A stretch of 64,000 bases of DNA from JAGNRR01 sp964409905 (lineage in GTDB: Bacteria > Bacteroidota > Bacteroidia > Chitinophagales > Chitinophagaceae). The stretch's first letter is position 1, and each line of letters starts with the position of its first letter. The stretch lies in contig CAYPET010000007.1 of the NCBI GenBank assembly GCA_964409905.1, positions 40,244-104,243 on the forward strand, written 5' to 3'. A program made the position numbers and the translations under genes. Of this stretch, positions 43,122 to 52,781 are shown one piece after another. Under the pieces are notes generated by a model. That model had not been told where the DNA came from, made no database searches, and worked only from the letters and a program-made list of their open reading frames with translations.

Positions 43122-45754
43122 AAGTTGTCTCGGAAATCCTTTCGGCGTATCAATTTTAAATCCTGCAATACTGCGGCTTTTACATTTAAAGAAAAATTGT
43201 AACTTTTTTGAAAGCCGAACGGAATCAGGTTCATACGCATTTCCCAACAGTGTAAATCTCTGTATATATCGATTGACGTAAATGTCAGATTTTTATTGAT
43301 AAAATCATAACCACTCTGTAAGCCAATTTTCCACTTTGGTGTAAGATTTACGTCACCTGAAAAATTTAGATCTTGTCCAAAAATCAAGGTGTCCTTAAAA
43401 GCATTGGTTATGGCATCGCGTTTAAAGTTTTTGTTGAGCCTTAAATTATAATTTACGCGCAGCGTATAAGGGATATTAAAATCTACATAGTTGGCATAGT
43501 CAATACCTAAATCTGATAGTTGATTGGAGGTATTTGTAGATTGGTTGTTTTGCTTGGTTTGTGTATTCAATGGAAAGGAAGCGCCTACGGCTAATGTTGC
43601 ATTTTCAAAGCGCAATAAATTACCGGCAGTGTTTATGTTATAGTCTTTTGTGCGGGCAAATGTAACCGTGTCAATGCCATACGGGCTGTAACTCATTATA
43701 CCATTAATGTTTATTTTTTGAAATAGGGTAGTACGATATGCAATGTTTAGGTTGCTCCAGTTAAATGAGTCAACAGCCATATTGTAGAAAGTGCTGAAGT
43801 TTAGTCCATCAATCAAATTCACTTTTCTATCCTCCTTGGTGGAATCTTTTGATTGCAGTTTGAGTTGAAGGTTGTTGCCCAAATTAAAGCCCACCCCGCC
43901 AATGCGGCCATTGGGTGGTCCACCAATAATTGCACCTTGAAAGTATGAATAGCTAGCTACATCAAAGTTGTTATTAGTGAATGTATTGTAATAGTATCCC
44001 CAATTTGGTTGACCAAAGTCAGGTCTGTACGAAAAATTTACAGCAGGCGTCATGACATGCCTGATTCCCTTTACACGTTTGTTTTGAAATAGCTTTATGC
44101 CATAAATACGTGTTGAAAAATTGGCATTCACATTAAAATCTCTTGCTGTAAAAAAACCGGTATTGCTGAGTGTATCCAGTTTTTGTTCTTGAAAGTTATA
44201 AGAACGTAAACTCTTTCTGGTGTACCAATACTCGTTATAGTTGGCAGTAAAGTTGGCATTAATATATTTGAACAGATTGTATGTGGCCGTGACGGGTACC
44301 GTGTGCCGAATACCATTTCTGAAGTCGTTGGTATTGATATTGTTGATATTAAACAACGAATCCACGAATTGGTATTCATTGATGGCAGATAACTGATAAC
44401 TTGCCTGGATTTTTTCATACCAGTGTGGTCTAATAATGCTTTTCCGAAACTTGAAGGGGTAAAGTTGATTGGCCGAAAAATTTATTTCAGGCAATGTGAC
44501 ACTAACGGAACCGGTTTGTGTATTTTGATTGTGCCTAGCACTAACACTTAGGTTAAAAGGCTTGCCATCCCATGTTTTACTATATGATATAGATGAGGAG
44601 TAATTGTTGTTTAAATAAAAACTGGCGTCATATGAATTATTGGTATGATATCGACTGCTTCCAAAGTTCACATTTGCAGTAAAATTTGTTCCCGGTCTGA
44701 CATTCGGATCTAATTGATGCGACCAAGTCAAGAAAAAATTTCGATTGGTTTGAAAATTGCTTTCAAACTCATTCCCAATTTTGTTATAGGCATAGTTAAA
44801 ACTAAGATTTCCTCTGAAGCGATACCGCCATACATAGTTATTTACCACACCCAATCGCCATGTACCTAAAGAATAAATATCAGCTAATGCTAATAAATCA
44901 AGATGATCGTTTATAGCAAAGTAATAACCACCTTCACGAAGCCCAAAACCGAGGTTTTGGCTGATATCATAGGTAGGCAATTTAAATCCAGAAGTATGAC
45001 CTTTTTTTAAAGGAAACATACCAAAAGGCAGGTATAAAGGAGTAGGTACATCCTCCACCATCAGATTTGCTGAACCACTCACGGCAACCCGATTTGGGAT
45101 GATTTTTACTTTCTTAGCCTTTATGCCAAAATGAGGTTGCTCAAGATTGCATGTTGTATAGACATTGTACAAACCGTAAATGCTTTCATCTTTATTCCTT
45201 TTGATACGCTCACTTTTAATAAATCCTTCACCATATTGACTGTATGCATTAGATAAAACAGCACGTTGCGAGCGGAAATTGAAACGCATTTCTTTGAATT
45301 TCGTCTTTTCATCCCCTTTAGTTAACAGATGTTTATCCACAGAGTCAACTTCCCATTCTAAAGGTTTGGCATTCATAATGCTCGAGTCTTGTTCATACAC
45401 AATATAAGAGGCATCAATGGTCATATCTTGATATTTCACTTGGGCATCACGATAAAATTGTAGTTGTTTATCATGGCCATCATAAACCATTGAATCTTCT
45501 GAAGTATAGTATACGGACTCTTTCAGGTCACTTTTTGCAATCGGGATACTATTGACTGCGGAGTCATTGGTGGTGTTCTGATTACTAATTAACTGTACGC
45601 TATCCTTACCTTTATTTTGATCAGGTTGATTGGTAAATTGCGCAGAATTAACAATTTGTGCACGTGTTAAAATATTGAAAAATAACAGCACCAATAACAG
45701 AATAAATCTGCCACTGACTTTCAGCAATACACGGAATGAGTTAACTTTACGCAA
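43118..45754 (-). CDS. lptD: LPS assembly outer-membrane protein LptD-like
   Basis: The 878-residue protein has a signal sequence (about 10-32, ending TRAQ), an N-terminal OstA/LptA-like beta-jellyroll (about 80-240, AQVKYQDMTIDASYIVYEQD, TTCNLEQPHFGIKAKKVKIIP), and a C-terminal outer-membrane barrel (about 250-878) with the conserved LYLPFGMFPLKKGHTSGFKLPTY turn. It should insert lipopolysaccharide into the outer leaflet with LptE. The start is a TTG: the preceding codon is TGA and no ATG or GTG precedes the signal. It diverges from the amidase-mlaD-lptA-like genes, giving an envelope-transport block. Confidence 0.82.
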   Translation of the reverse strand: MRKVNSFRVLLKVSGRFILLLVLLFFNILTRAQIVNSAQFTNQPDQNKGKDSVQLISNQNTTNDSAVNSIPIAKSDLKESVYYTSEDSMVYDGHDKQLQFYRDAQVKYQDMTIDASYIVYEQDSSIMNAKPLEWEVDSVDKHLLTKGDEKTKFKEMRFNFRSQRAVLSNAYSQYGEGFIKSERIKRNKDESIYGLYNVYTTCNLEQPHFGIKAKKVKIIPNRVAVSGSANLMVEDVPTPLYLPFGMFPLKKGHTSGFKLPTYDISQNLGFGLREGGYYFAINDHLDLLALADIYSLGTWRLGVVNNYVWRYRFRGNLSFNYAYNKIGNEFESNFQTNRNFFLTWSHQLDPNVRPGTNFTANVNFGSSRYHTNNSYDASFYLNNNYSSSISYSKTWDGKPFNLSVSARHNQNTQTGSVSVTLPEINFSANQLYPFKFRKSIIRPHWYEKIQASYQLSAINEYQFVDSLFNINNINTNDFRNGIRHTVPVTATYNLFKYINANFTANYNEYWYTRKSLRSYNFQEQKLDTLSNTGFFTARDFNVNANFSTRIYGIKLFQNKRVKGIRHVMTPAVNFSYRPDFGQPNWGYYYNTFTNNNFDVASYSYFQGAIIGGPPNGRIGGVGFNLGNNLQLKLQSKDSTKEDRKVNLIDGLNFSTFYNMAVDSFNWSNLNIAYRTTLFQKININGIMSYSPYGIDTVTFARTKDYNINTAGNLLRFENATLAVGASFPLNTQTKQNNQSTNTSNQLSDLGIDYANYVDFNIPYTLRVNYNLRLNKNFKRDAITNAFKDTLIFGQDLNFSGDVNLTPKWKIGLQSGYDFINKNLTFTSIDIYRDLHCWEMRMNLIPFGFQKSYNFSLNVKAAVLQDLKLIRRKDFRDNF

Positions 45755-45834
45755 TCAAGAAATTTGAAGTAAATGTAATACGTCCATGAGCAAACATTTT
45801 GCTGCAACGGTTAAATGATTTATAACGATACCAT

Positions 45835-46641
45835 ATGAAAATAAAACAATTTACTATACTAGCCCTGATAGCCTCCTTCCTCGTAGGAAGTATATACCTT
45901 ATAGCCGAGCCAACCGCTGCTCCGCCAGCAAAAAATCGCGTTAGAAAAATCGTAATAGACGCCGGGCATGGTGGCAAGGACCCAGGATGTAGAGGTCAAT
46001 ATTCTTATGAAAAAGATATTGCGCTCAACGTTTCGGTAAGATTGGGTAGAATGATTCGGGAGCAGCTTAATGGCGTACAGGTGTTGTACACCCGCGAATC
46101 AGATTGGTACCCGCCACTTAAGGCAAGGCACCAATTAGCCAATGACGCTCAAGCTGATTTGTTTATTTCAATTCACATTAATTCCAGCCCACAGCGAGTG
46201 ACCTCTGCAAGCGGAACAGAGACCTATGTGCTCGGATTACATCGAACAGATCAAAAGGAGGGAGCAATAGGGGAGTATGCAAACAATTTTGTAGCGGATG
46301 AAGGGTTATTGGATCCTAAAGATCCTTTGAACCAAATATTGATAGCGCAGTATTCTCAAACTTTCCTTAACAGCAGTATTGCATTAGGTAGTAAAATAGA
46401 AGAAGAATTTCAATCTCAAGGACGAAAAAGTATGGGTGTAAAACAAAAAGGGTTGGAAGTTTTGGCGGGTACTGCAATGCCTGCTGTACTTGTAGAGCTT
46501 GGTTTTTTGAATAACCCTTCGGAAGAAGCGCTATTGAATAGTGAAGCAGGAAAAGAAAATTGTGCAGCTGCTATATTAAATGCCATAAAAAAATACAAAG
46601 AGGAAGTTGAAAAGGACGGGATTAGTTCTACCTTGCGCTAA
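45835..46641 (+). CDS. N-acetylmuramoyl-L-alanine amidase (AmiC type)
   Basis: A 268-residue zinc amidase: N-terminal membrane/signal segment (about 5-25), zinc-binding IDAGHGGKDPG (His and the following Glu in YEKDI), the second His in FISIHINSS, and the catalytic Glu in VELGFLNN. It cleaves the amide between muramic acid and L-Ala to split septal or old peptidoglycan. There is no separate regulatory AMIN domain. It starts a rightward operon with mlaD-like and lptA-like genes, divergent from lptD. Confidence 0.9.
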   Translation: MKIKQFTILALIASFLVGSIYLIAEPTAAPPAKNRVRKIVIDAGHGGKDPGCRGQYSYEKDIALNVSVRLGRMIREQLNGVQVLYTRESDWYPPLKARHQLANDAQADLFISIHINSSPQRVTSASGTETYVLGLHRTDQKEGAIGEYANNFVADEGLLDPKDPLNQILIAQYSQTFLNSSIALGSKIEEEFQSQGRKSMGVKQKGLEVLAGTAMPAVLVELGFLNNPSEEALLNSEAGKENCAAAILNAIKKYKEEVEKDGISSTLR

Positions 46642-46659
46642 GTAAGTTTCCATTCAGGC

Positions 46660-47652
46660 ATGAAATTACCAAATGAGGTTAAGGTTGGCGTATTAGGGAT
46701 TGTGGCTATCGCGGTTTTCGTGTTTGGGTACAATTATTTGAAAGGCAAAGGTGTTTTCGCAAGTAAGCGAACCATTACAGCTGTATATCAGAATGTTGGA
46801 GGTTTGCAACCTGCAAATAGAATCAATTACAATGGCTTTGATGTAGGCACTGTTACCGATATTTACCTAACTAATACAGAAGATATTACAGAAGGCATTA
46901 CAGTAGAAATGGCCATTGATAAATCCGTAAATATCCCGAAAGATTCCAGGGCACTTATTTTTTCTGATGGGTTATTGGGCACCAAGGCTGTAAAATTGGA
47001 ATTGGGAAAAAGCACAGAATATGTCAACAGCGGAGAATCGATAACAGGAGGAGTAGAATATGGGTTATTTGATAAAGTGGGTCAAGAAGTAGACCCAATA
47101 ATTAATGATTTGCGACACACACTAGCCTCATTGGATACGGCAGTTTCCGGAATAAAGAATATTGTCGATGCTAGTACACAAACGAACGTAAAAAATGCAG
47201 TGGCAAACTTGAATAATACCACAGAAGCTTTTTCTGATTTTGCAGCAACTTTAAGCAATCAACGAAAAAAAATTGATGAGGTAATCACCAATATCAATGG
47301 GTTTACTGTGAATTTAAACAAGCAAAATGGTACAATTAATCGCACGTTAGGCAATTTAGAAACTACTACTGCTAACCTCAGTAAGGTAAAGCTTGAAGAA
47401 ACTGTGACAAAATTAGATAAAACACTAAGTGCTTTACAAACTACACTATCAAAAGTGAATTCGGGAGATGGTACAATGGCTAAGTTGATGAACGATGCCG
47501 AACTCTACAATAATCTAAAAAACACAAGCGAAACACTCAATAATCTACTTTATGATTTGAGTGCGAGACCTTATCGCTATGTCAATTTAAATTTAATTGG
47601 CGGAAAAAAGAAAGCATCGCCGCCATTGAAAGCGCCGAATGCCGAAAAATAG
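46660..47652 (+). CDS. MlaD/MCE family protein
   Basis: The 330-residue protein has one N-terminal membrane helix (about 8-26) and an MCE domain (about 38-115: ITAVYQNVGGLQPANRINYNG, VGTVTDIYL), then a long helical tail with coiled-coil character and heptad-like TLxxLxTT repeats. MCE proteins form hexameric rings that carry phospholipids between the membranes. MlaE/MlaF partners are not in the window. It lies 18 bp after the amidase and its 3' end overlaps the lptA-like gene by 14 bp. Confidence 0.85.
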   Translation: MKLPNEVKVGVLGIVAIAVFVFGYNYLKGKGVFASKRTITAVYQNVGGLQPANRINYNGFDVGTVTDIYLTNTEDITEGITVEMAIDKSVNIPKDSRALIFSDGLLGTKAVKLELGKSTEYVNSGESITGGVEYGLFDKVGQEVDPIINDLRHTLASLDTAVSGIKNIVDASTQTNVKNAVANLNNTTEAFSDFAATLSNQRKKIDEVITNINGFTVNLNKQNGTINRTLGNLETTTANLSKVKLEETVTKLDKTLSALQTTLSKVNSGDGTMAKLMNDAELYNNLKNTSETLNNLLYDLSARPYRYVNLNLIGGKKKASPPLKAPNAEK

Positions 47653-49381
47653 CTCCCAACCTCATTTATTCTTTATTTTATTTTCACTGCTTTATGCCGT
47701 ATTTTTTGCTATTCCTGCAAATGCGCAAACAGATACAAGTTTAGACCTCAAGAATAAGAGAAAAATTCAGATTGAAAAAGCAGATAATCTTATTGGTGTT
47801 AAAAACGATGATGAGGGTTATTTGAATAAATTTATAGGCAACGTCCAAGTGCGTAGTGATGATATTGTCATGACTTGTGATAGTGCTTATTTAAATAATG
47901 TAGAAAATAAACTTCGGGCTTATGGCAATGTAGATATATATAAAGGTGGTAGTTCTTCGGCCAAAGCCAATTATGTCGAGTACACGGGCTATACTGCACA
48001 GGCCATAATGAAAGATAATGTTCAAATTATTGACAATGGTAGCCAGTTAATAACAGATGATTTAAGTTACAATTTGATTACTAAAATAGGGGTATATACC
48101 AATGGTGGGCAATTAGTTTCTGACGGAACAACTGTAAGTAGCATTTATGGAAAATATAATGGCATTACAAAATTATCCTATTTTAAAGATGAAGTAATCA
48201 TAACCAGTGAGGATGCTGATATTGAATCCGATGAATTGACTTATAATACTGATACTAAGGATGTTGTATTTCTGGCTTATTCTATCATTTATGGTAAAGA
48301 TGCCACTATTGAAACCACAAAAGGTCAGTATAATCAAACAACAGGTATTGCAATTTTTTCAAAGCGAACACGTGTTGAAAATGATGAACAAATTTTAACT
48401 GCGGATAATATCAAGTATAATCAGAAATCCGGATCGGGTAGTGCTAGAGGTAAGGTTGAAATTGTCAATAAAAATGATAACACCATTTTATATACAGATG
48501 CAGCCAATTATGATAAGCAAACAGGATATGGCACCGCCCTAGGCAATATCCGTTATATAGACACCCTTGAAAAGGTGGAACTAAATGCCGGCAAAGTAGA
48601 GTATAACGAATTTAACGACTTTTTGCTAGCCACCGAAAACCCTATTCTTACAACAATCACTGAAAATGATACATTGTTAATTGCCTCCGATACTATGCTT
48701 GCCTTGCAAAAAAAGGATCTCAATTTGTTGCAAAATCGAATTACAATAAATCATAATAGCACATTTGAGTTATTGCATGTTAAAAAGCAAAAAATATATT
48801 CTGAGGACAATAAAGTGATAATTGCAAATAAGTTTGTTCAAGTTTATGGCGATAGTCTCCAAGCTGTTAGCGATAGCTTGATATATTTTCAAACGGATTC
48901 TACACTTCAATTGTATAAAAAACCTGTGTTGTGGAATGCAAATCAGCAAGCAATGGGGGATACGATTTACCTCTATATGGAAAATAACAAAATTAGACAG
49001 GCTGCTCTAAGACAAAATTCCTTTATCGCGAGTAATACTGGCTATCCCAATATGTTTAATCAAGTAAAGGGTATAACTGTAGATGCCTTTTTTAAAGAAA
49101 ATCAAATGGAGTATGCTATTGTAAACGGCAATGCAGAAAGTATTTACTATGCTGTGGACGATGATGATATGTACGTCGGGCTAAATAAATCTGCAGCGGC
49201 TAGGATAAAAATGCAATTTGAAAATAAGCAAATCAAAAGGATTGCTTATTATAAAAAACCCAAGGGTGTTTTCCACCCTATGGAAAAGATTCCGGATACA
49301 GATCGATTTCTGGATGGGTTTTCGTGGAAGGATGCTATTCGACCAAAATCTAGGGAGCAGCTACGTAATAGAGATAAATAG
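47639..49381 (+). CDS. LptA/OstA-like periplasmic LPS transport protein
   Basis: A 580-residue protein, far longer than LptA in Escherichia coli (about 185). It has a signal peptide (about 8-30, ending ANAQ) and a long run of OstA-like beta-jellyroll repeats (about 45-480) with the recurring pattern of SDDIVMTCDSAYLN, RAYGNVDIYKG, KDNVQIID, SARGKVEI. It should carry or bridge LPS to LptD, encoded divergently 2 kb upstream. The start lies 14 bp inside mlaD. It abuts the convergent 49382 gene (0 bp). Confidence 0.78.
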   Translation: MPKNSSQPHLFFILFSLLYAVFFAIPANAQTDTSLDLKNKRKIQIEKADNLIGVKNDDEGYLNKFIGNVQVRSDDIVMTCDSAYLNNVENKLRAYGNVDIYKGGSSSAKANYVEYTGYTAQAIMKDNVQIIDNGSQLITDDLSYNLITKIGVYTNGGQLVSDGTTVSSIYGKYNGITKLSYFKDEVIITSEDADIESDELTYNTDTKDVVFLAYSIIYGKDATIETTKGQYNQTTGIAIFSKRTRVENDEQILTADNIKYNQKSGSGSARGKVEIVNKNDNTILYTDAANYDKQTGYGTALGNIRYIDTLEKVELNAGKVEYNEFNDFLLATENPILTTITENDTLLIASDTMLALQKKDLNLLQNRITINHNSTFELLHVKKQKIYSEDNKVIIANKFVQVYGDSLQAVSDSLIYFQTDSTLQLYKKPVLWNANQQAMGDTIYLYMENNKIRQAALRQNSFIASNTGYPNMFNQVKGITVDAFFKENQMEYAIVNGNAESIYYAVDDDDMYVGLNKSAAARIKMQFENKQIKRIAYYKKPKGVFHPMEKIPDTDRFLDGFSWKDAIRPKSREQLRNRDK

Positions 49382-49801
49382 CTACCTATCATTATCTTTA
49401 AATATCCACGCAGAAACGCTGTCGACCATAATAGTATCGCGCAGTATAAAGTTACCTTCATAATCGTTTTCATAGATAAGTGTAAGACCATCTCCTGATA
49501 CAATATCTAAAATATAATCGCCTTTTGGTTGTTCAGTGTACCCAGGAATTTGTTTACCTGAAGCAGCTATTTGCGCCCATTCATTAGTAGAACGTTTGGA
49601 ACTTCCAAGAACTGCGTCCGCTAACTGCCAGTGAGGATATATAACAGGGTCGAAACCTGCTGTTGATTCTAATTTGGTAAATGTTGGTTCGATTTCGGTA
49701 TATGTTTTGGAGTATTTTGTTACACTGATTAAAGTGGCCAGAGTAGCGATGCATGCAATCAGCAACAAACCGAAGTTTACGTATTTAATTTTAATGGTCA
49801 T
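49382..49801 (-). CDS. Small protein with N-terminal membrane helix, unknown function
   Basis: A 139-residue protein with an N-terminal hydrophobic segment (about 8-28, GLLLIACIATLATLI) that is either an uncleaved signal or an anchor, so the rest should face the periplasm. The C-terminal half is beta-rich (DYILDIVSGDGLTLIYEND). No known motif. Its stop directly abuts that of the lptA-like gene on the other strand. Confidence 0.55.
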   Translation of the reverse strand: MTIKIKYVNFGLLLIACIATLATLISVTKYSKTYTEIEPTFTKLESTAGFDPVIYPHWQLADAVLGSSKRSTNEWAQIAASGKQIPGYTEQPKGDYILDIVSGDGLTLIYENDYEGNFILRDTIMVDSVSAWIFKDNDR

Positions 49802-49906
49802 CGTTAGGAGTAATAGCGTTTAATTTGGAAGGTATGAATTGAATATTATTTTGATCTTCATAAGCTAAGACAACTACAGATAACAATACAATATTAAATT
49901 TAAGTA

Positions 49907-50302
49907 CTAATTATTTGAACGTTGATAACGGCTGCGTTGTTTTTCTTCCTTTTTTGTGCAACATTCTTTTTTGCAACCTGATTTACATGAGTTCGCTTCT
50001 TTTTTTGCATTGGAACAAGCAGATTTTGAACAAGATTTGGCATTATCTGATTTTGCGCAACATGCTTTTTTAGAAGCACTTTCCTTTTTAGTCGTACAAC
50101 TTTTGTTGCCAATCTCAAAACCCTGCACTTGATCATTTTCGTCCCAATTGCGCTGAACGCGCTGTTTTTTTTCTTTCTTTTTAACTCTAAAACCACCGTC
50201 ATATGAGTTTTCATGATAACCCATGTCGTTTTGAGCCATTATTTCTTCGATACTTGCTAAAGATATAGCCAATAGCATAAGGATGGTTAATATTTTTTTC
50301 AT
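49907..50302 (-). CDS. Secreted cysteine- and lysine-rich small protein
   Basis: Starting at ATG 50302 (131 residues; ATG 50311 is also possible) the protein has a signal peptide MKKILTILMLLAISLASIEEIMAQ, then an acidic/glycine patch, a basic KKKEKKQR stretch, and a C-terminal half with nine Cys and many Lys and Ser residues, including KKACCAK and KKECCTKK pairs. It could bind metals like a metallothionein or cross-link at the surface, but I recognise no family. A frame overlapping on the same strand lacks a signal peptide and is judged a shadow. Confidence 0.6.
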   Translation of the reverse strand: MKKILTILMLLAISLASIEEIMAQNDMGYHENSYDGGFRVKKKEKKQRVQRNWDENDQVQGFEIGNKSCTTKKESASKKACCAKSDNAKSCSKSACSNAKKEANSCKSGCKKECCTKKEEKQRSRYQRSNN

Positions 50303-50452
50303 TACGTTCATTTTGTTTGTGGTAAAGATAAGGGAAGGGTTACGTTTAGTAAAAATGAAACACTTATTTTATCCAGTGCAAGTATTGGTCTTATTATACA
50401 CTAGTGAACATAATATTAATTATAGGAAATATTGAATGAGGGTCATTCGTCA

Positions 50453-52048
50453 TTAGATGGCAAGTATTCGATAAGAATTATCAAATAGATTGATGTGCTG
50501 CATAAAGCCTGGTATTAAATTTTCTTTGTGTCTACAAATCAATTCAATATAATTTTCCCTTCTTTCCTGAAGCACATTACCAGGGAACAATGCATCATGA
50601 ATCGTAGTGCGTTGTAAAACGTATGTATCGAACTCTCTCTTAAGGTGCGCTCGATATTTAACCTTAATTCTTTCATGCAACCGCTGAATTTTAGCAATTT
50701 GGGCACTGACTGAAATTTCTAATTGTTCCTGTACTTTTTCAGTATATAAAATGATTTGTGCATATTTATTTTCAATAGTATCTAAATCGTTTAATAATTG
50801 TATGTATGCCGGATGCTCTTGCGTTTTTTGTTTTAATAAATTTTCAAGGGGCCGAAAACTTTCCGATAATCCTAATTTCAATATTTTGTTTAATTCTTTC
50901 TTGTTAACAGCTGATAATGAAGACCTTACAATTAGCAATGGATAAGTAACTTCATAAAAATCGAAAAGACTTTTTAACTCACACCAATAGGCAATTTCAC
51001 CACCACCGCCAACAAATGCTACGTTTGGCAATAATGATTCTTGATATAATGGCCGCAATATGGCATTAGGTGACAGATTATTGGCCGCTAACAGTGAAAC
51101 ATTGTTAATTGGCCATTCTGAAGATTTTTGATCATTGCTAAGTTTACTGGTATCAACAGAATATTGCTGGTCTTCCTTTATTATACGTGTCCGAACATTA
51201 TTGTCAATATAAAATAAATTGATTTCCCTAGGTGTTGCTTGTATTTTATATTGTTTTGCTAATTCTTTATTATGTTCACTAACAATGTTAAATGCTCGCT
51301 GATGAACCAATTCATCATACATTACATGTTTGAATACCTCTTTACATCTTTTATCATCAGCGTCTAAACAAAGCAAACCATAATCCTGAAATATCAAATG
51401 CAAAAAATAAGATGTAGCTTGGGCTAACGTTTTATTACCGTCATAAGCAGCCAACAGTTGTTTACGAAGTTTTTTTTCAGCTTCAGAGCTGCCAAATTGA
51501 CTCAAAATCTCGTCGCGTATCGTCAATAAACTGGCTGTGGATATACGACCGCAAGCACCTTTTTCATCAGGTTGCCATTGATAGCGTTTGTCTTTAAAAT
51601 AAAACTCCCCTATTTCTTCAATATCATTATCCTCACTACCGATATAAAATACAGGTACAAAATCATATTGAGGATATTCTTTTTTTGCAATTTCCGCTAA
51701 TTTGATTGTTTGTATTATTTTATAAATAACGTATAAATATCCAGTAAAAATATTAGGCTGATGAGCCGAGCATATGGTAAAGGTATTTTCTGATTGCAAT
51801 TTGTCGATCAGTGAACTTGCATCGCGAATTCCATTTTTGTCATATTGCTCTTTTAAAACATCAACCAATAAAGTTCGATTTAATAACTGTTTTCTCTTTC
51901 TGTCAATTTGCCTCCCCATTGATGCTATGTCAGGATATTCTTGAATAAAAGGTAATAATGTTGCCTTTTTGTTCAAATAATCAATGACCAGTTTTGAGAA
52001 TGCACCTGTTTCTTCGTACGGAAGTGTGAAGGACTGTGAGTTACCCAT
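50453..52048 (-). CDS. bshC: Bacillithiol biosynthesis cysteine-adding enzyme BshC
   Basis: The 531-residue protein matches BshC: an N-terminal FTLPYEETGAFSKLVIDY, CSAHQPNIFTGYLYVIYKI (the nucleotide-like site), PVFYIGSEDNDIEEI, and a central GGGGEIAYW, with a coiled coil near residues 385-460 and the ELICRHKENLIPGFMQHI C-terminus. BshC adds cysteine to GlcN-malate to complete bacillithiol, the low-molecular-weight thiol of many Bacteroidota. It follows lolD with an 8-bp overlap, so the two are co-expressed although their roles differ. Confidence 0.88.
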   Translation of the reverse strand: MGNSQSFTLPYEETGAFSKLVIDYLNKKATLLPFIQEYPDIASMGRQIDRKRKQLLNRTLLVDVLKEQYDKNGIRDASSLIDKLQSENTFTICSAHQPNIFTGYLYVIYKIIQTIKLAEIAKKEYPQYDFVPVFYIGSEDNDIEEIGEFYFKDKRYQWQPDEKGACGRISTASLLTIRDEILSQFGSSEAEKKLRKQLLAAYDGNKTLAQATSYFLHLIFQDYGLLCLDADDKRCKEVFKHVMYDELVHQRAFNIVSEHNKELAKQYKIQATPREINLFYIDNNVRTRIIKEDQQYSVDTSKLSNDQKSSEWPINNVSLLAANNLSPNAILRPLYQESLLPNVAFVGGGGEIAYWCELKSLFDFYEVTYPLLIVRSSLSAVNKKELNKILKLGLSESFRPLENLLKQKTQEHPAYIQLLNDLDTIENKYAQIILYTEKVQEQLEISVSAQIAKIQRLHERIKVKYRAHLKREFDTYVLQRTTIHDALFPGNVLQERRENYIELICRHKENLIPGFMQHINLFDNSYRILAI

Positions 52049-52694
52049 TAATCTTTCCGTCTTTTAAGTGTAATATTTTATCACAGCGGCTCGCCAAAGT
52101 ATTATCATGTGTCACAATGATAATCGTCTGATGAAGTTCTTCTCTAAGAAGAAATAAATAATCTAACAATTCATCTGAATGCTTGCTATCCAAGTTCCCA
52201 CTCGGTTCATCTGCTAATAGTATACTGGGTTCATTCATCAAGGCTCGGGCAATCGCAACCCGTTGTTGTTCGCCTCCAGACATTTGGTGTGGCTTATGCG
52301 AGGCCCGTTTTTCAATATTCAATCGTCTTAATATTTCAAATGCTTTTTCAAAAACATCAGCTTTTTGTTTTCCCGCTATTAGCGCTGGCATAGCTACGTT
52401 TTCCAATGCAGAAAATTCGGGTAACAAATGATGGAACTGAAATACAAATCCTATTTCGTTGTTCCTAAATTTTGCCAAATCTGCTGCACTTAGTTTTTCT
52501 GTTTGTATTTGATGGATTTCTAACTGACCACTATCCGGCGGCTCCAGTGTTCCCATAATGTGCAAAAGGGTTGATTTACCTGCACCTGATGCCCCGGTAA
52601 TGCTGGCAATTTGTGCCTTGGGGACATCAATGTTTATTCTATCTAGTATTAGCAAATCTCCAAAAGATTTGCTTACGTTGGTTAGCTTCAGCAT
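52041..52694 (-). CDS. lolD: LolD-like lipoprotein-release ABC ATPase
   Basis: A 217-residue ABC ATPase: Walker A GASGAGKST (about 34-42), Q-loop VFQFHHLLPEF, signature MSGGEQQRVAIARAL, Walker B SILLADEPSGNLD and switch VTHD. The FQFHHLLPEFSALENV stretch and SGNLD are typical of LolD/MacB-type ATPases, which release lipoproteins from the inner membrane with a LolC/E-type permease. No permease is adjacent; the MacB-like protein at 10.6 kb is one candidate. It overlaps bshC by 8 bp. Confidence 0.85.
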   Translation of the reverse strand: MLKLTNVSKSFGDLLILDRINIDVPKAQIASITGASGAGKSTLLHIMGTLEPPDSGQLEIHQIQTEKLSAADLAKFRNNEIGFVFQFHHLLPEFSALENVAMPALIAGKQKADVFEKAFEILRRLNIEKRASHKPHQMSGGEQQRVAIARALMNEPSILLADEPSGNLDSKHSDELLDYLFLLREELHQTIIIVTHDNTLASRCDKILHLKDGKING

Positions 52695-52718
52695 TCGTTT
52701 TTGTTTACAAATCTTTGA

Positions 52719-52749
52719 TTTGGTAGATATAAATTATATCATACATTTG
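52719..52749 (+). promoter_or_regulatory. Promoter of the DUF2795-like gene
   Basis: TTTG (52719-52722), 19 nt, then TACATTTG (52742-52749). The ATG is 32 nt after the box, leaving a regular 5' UTR. Confidence 0.6.
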
Positions 52750-52781
52750 CGCAAATTTAGCTAACCTTAATAACAATATAT

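Noticed and set aside
44128..44418. 96-codon minus-strand ORF inside lptD
   Set aside because: Out-of-frame shadow of the barrel region; no start context.
49900..50214. Lys-rich ORF of 104 codons in another frame of the Cys-rich gene
   Set aside because: It lacks a signal peptide and arises from the A-rich sequence; the 49907-50302 frame has a convincing signal peptide.
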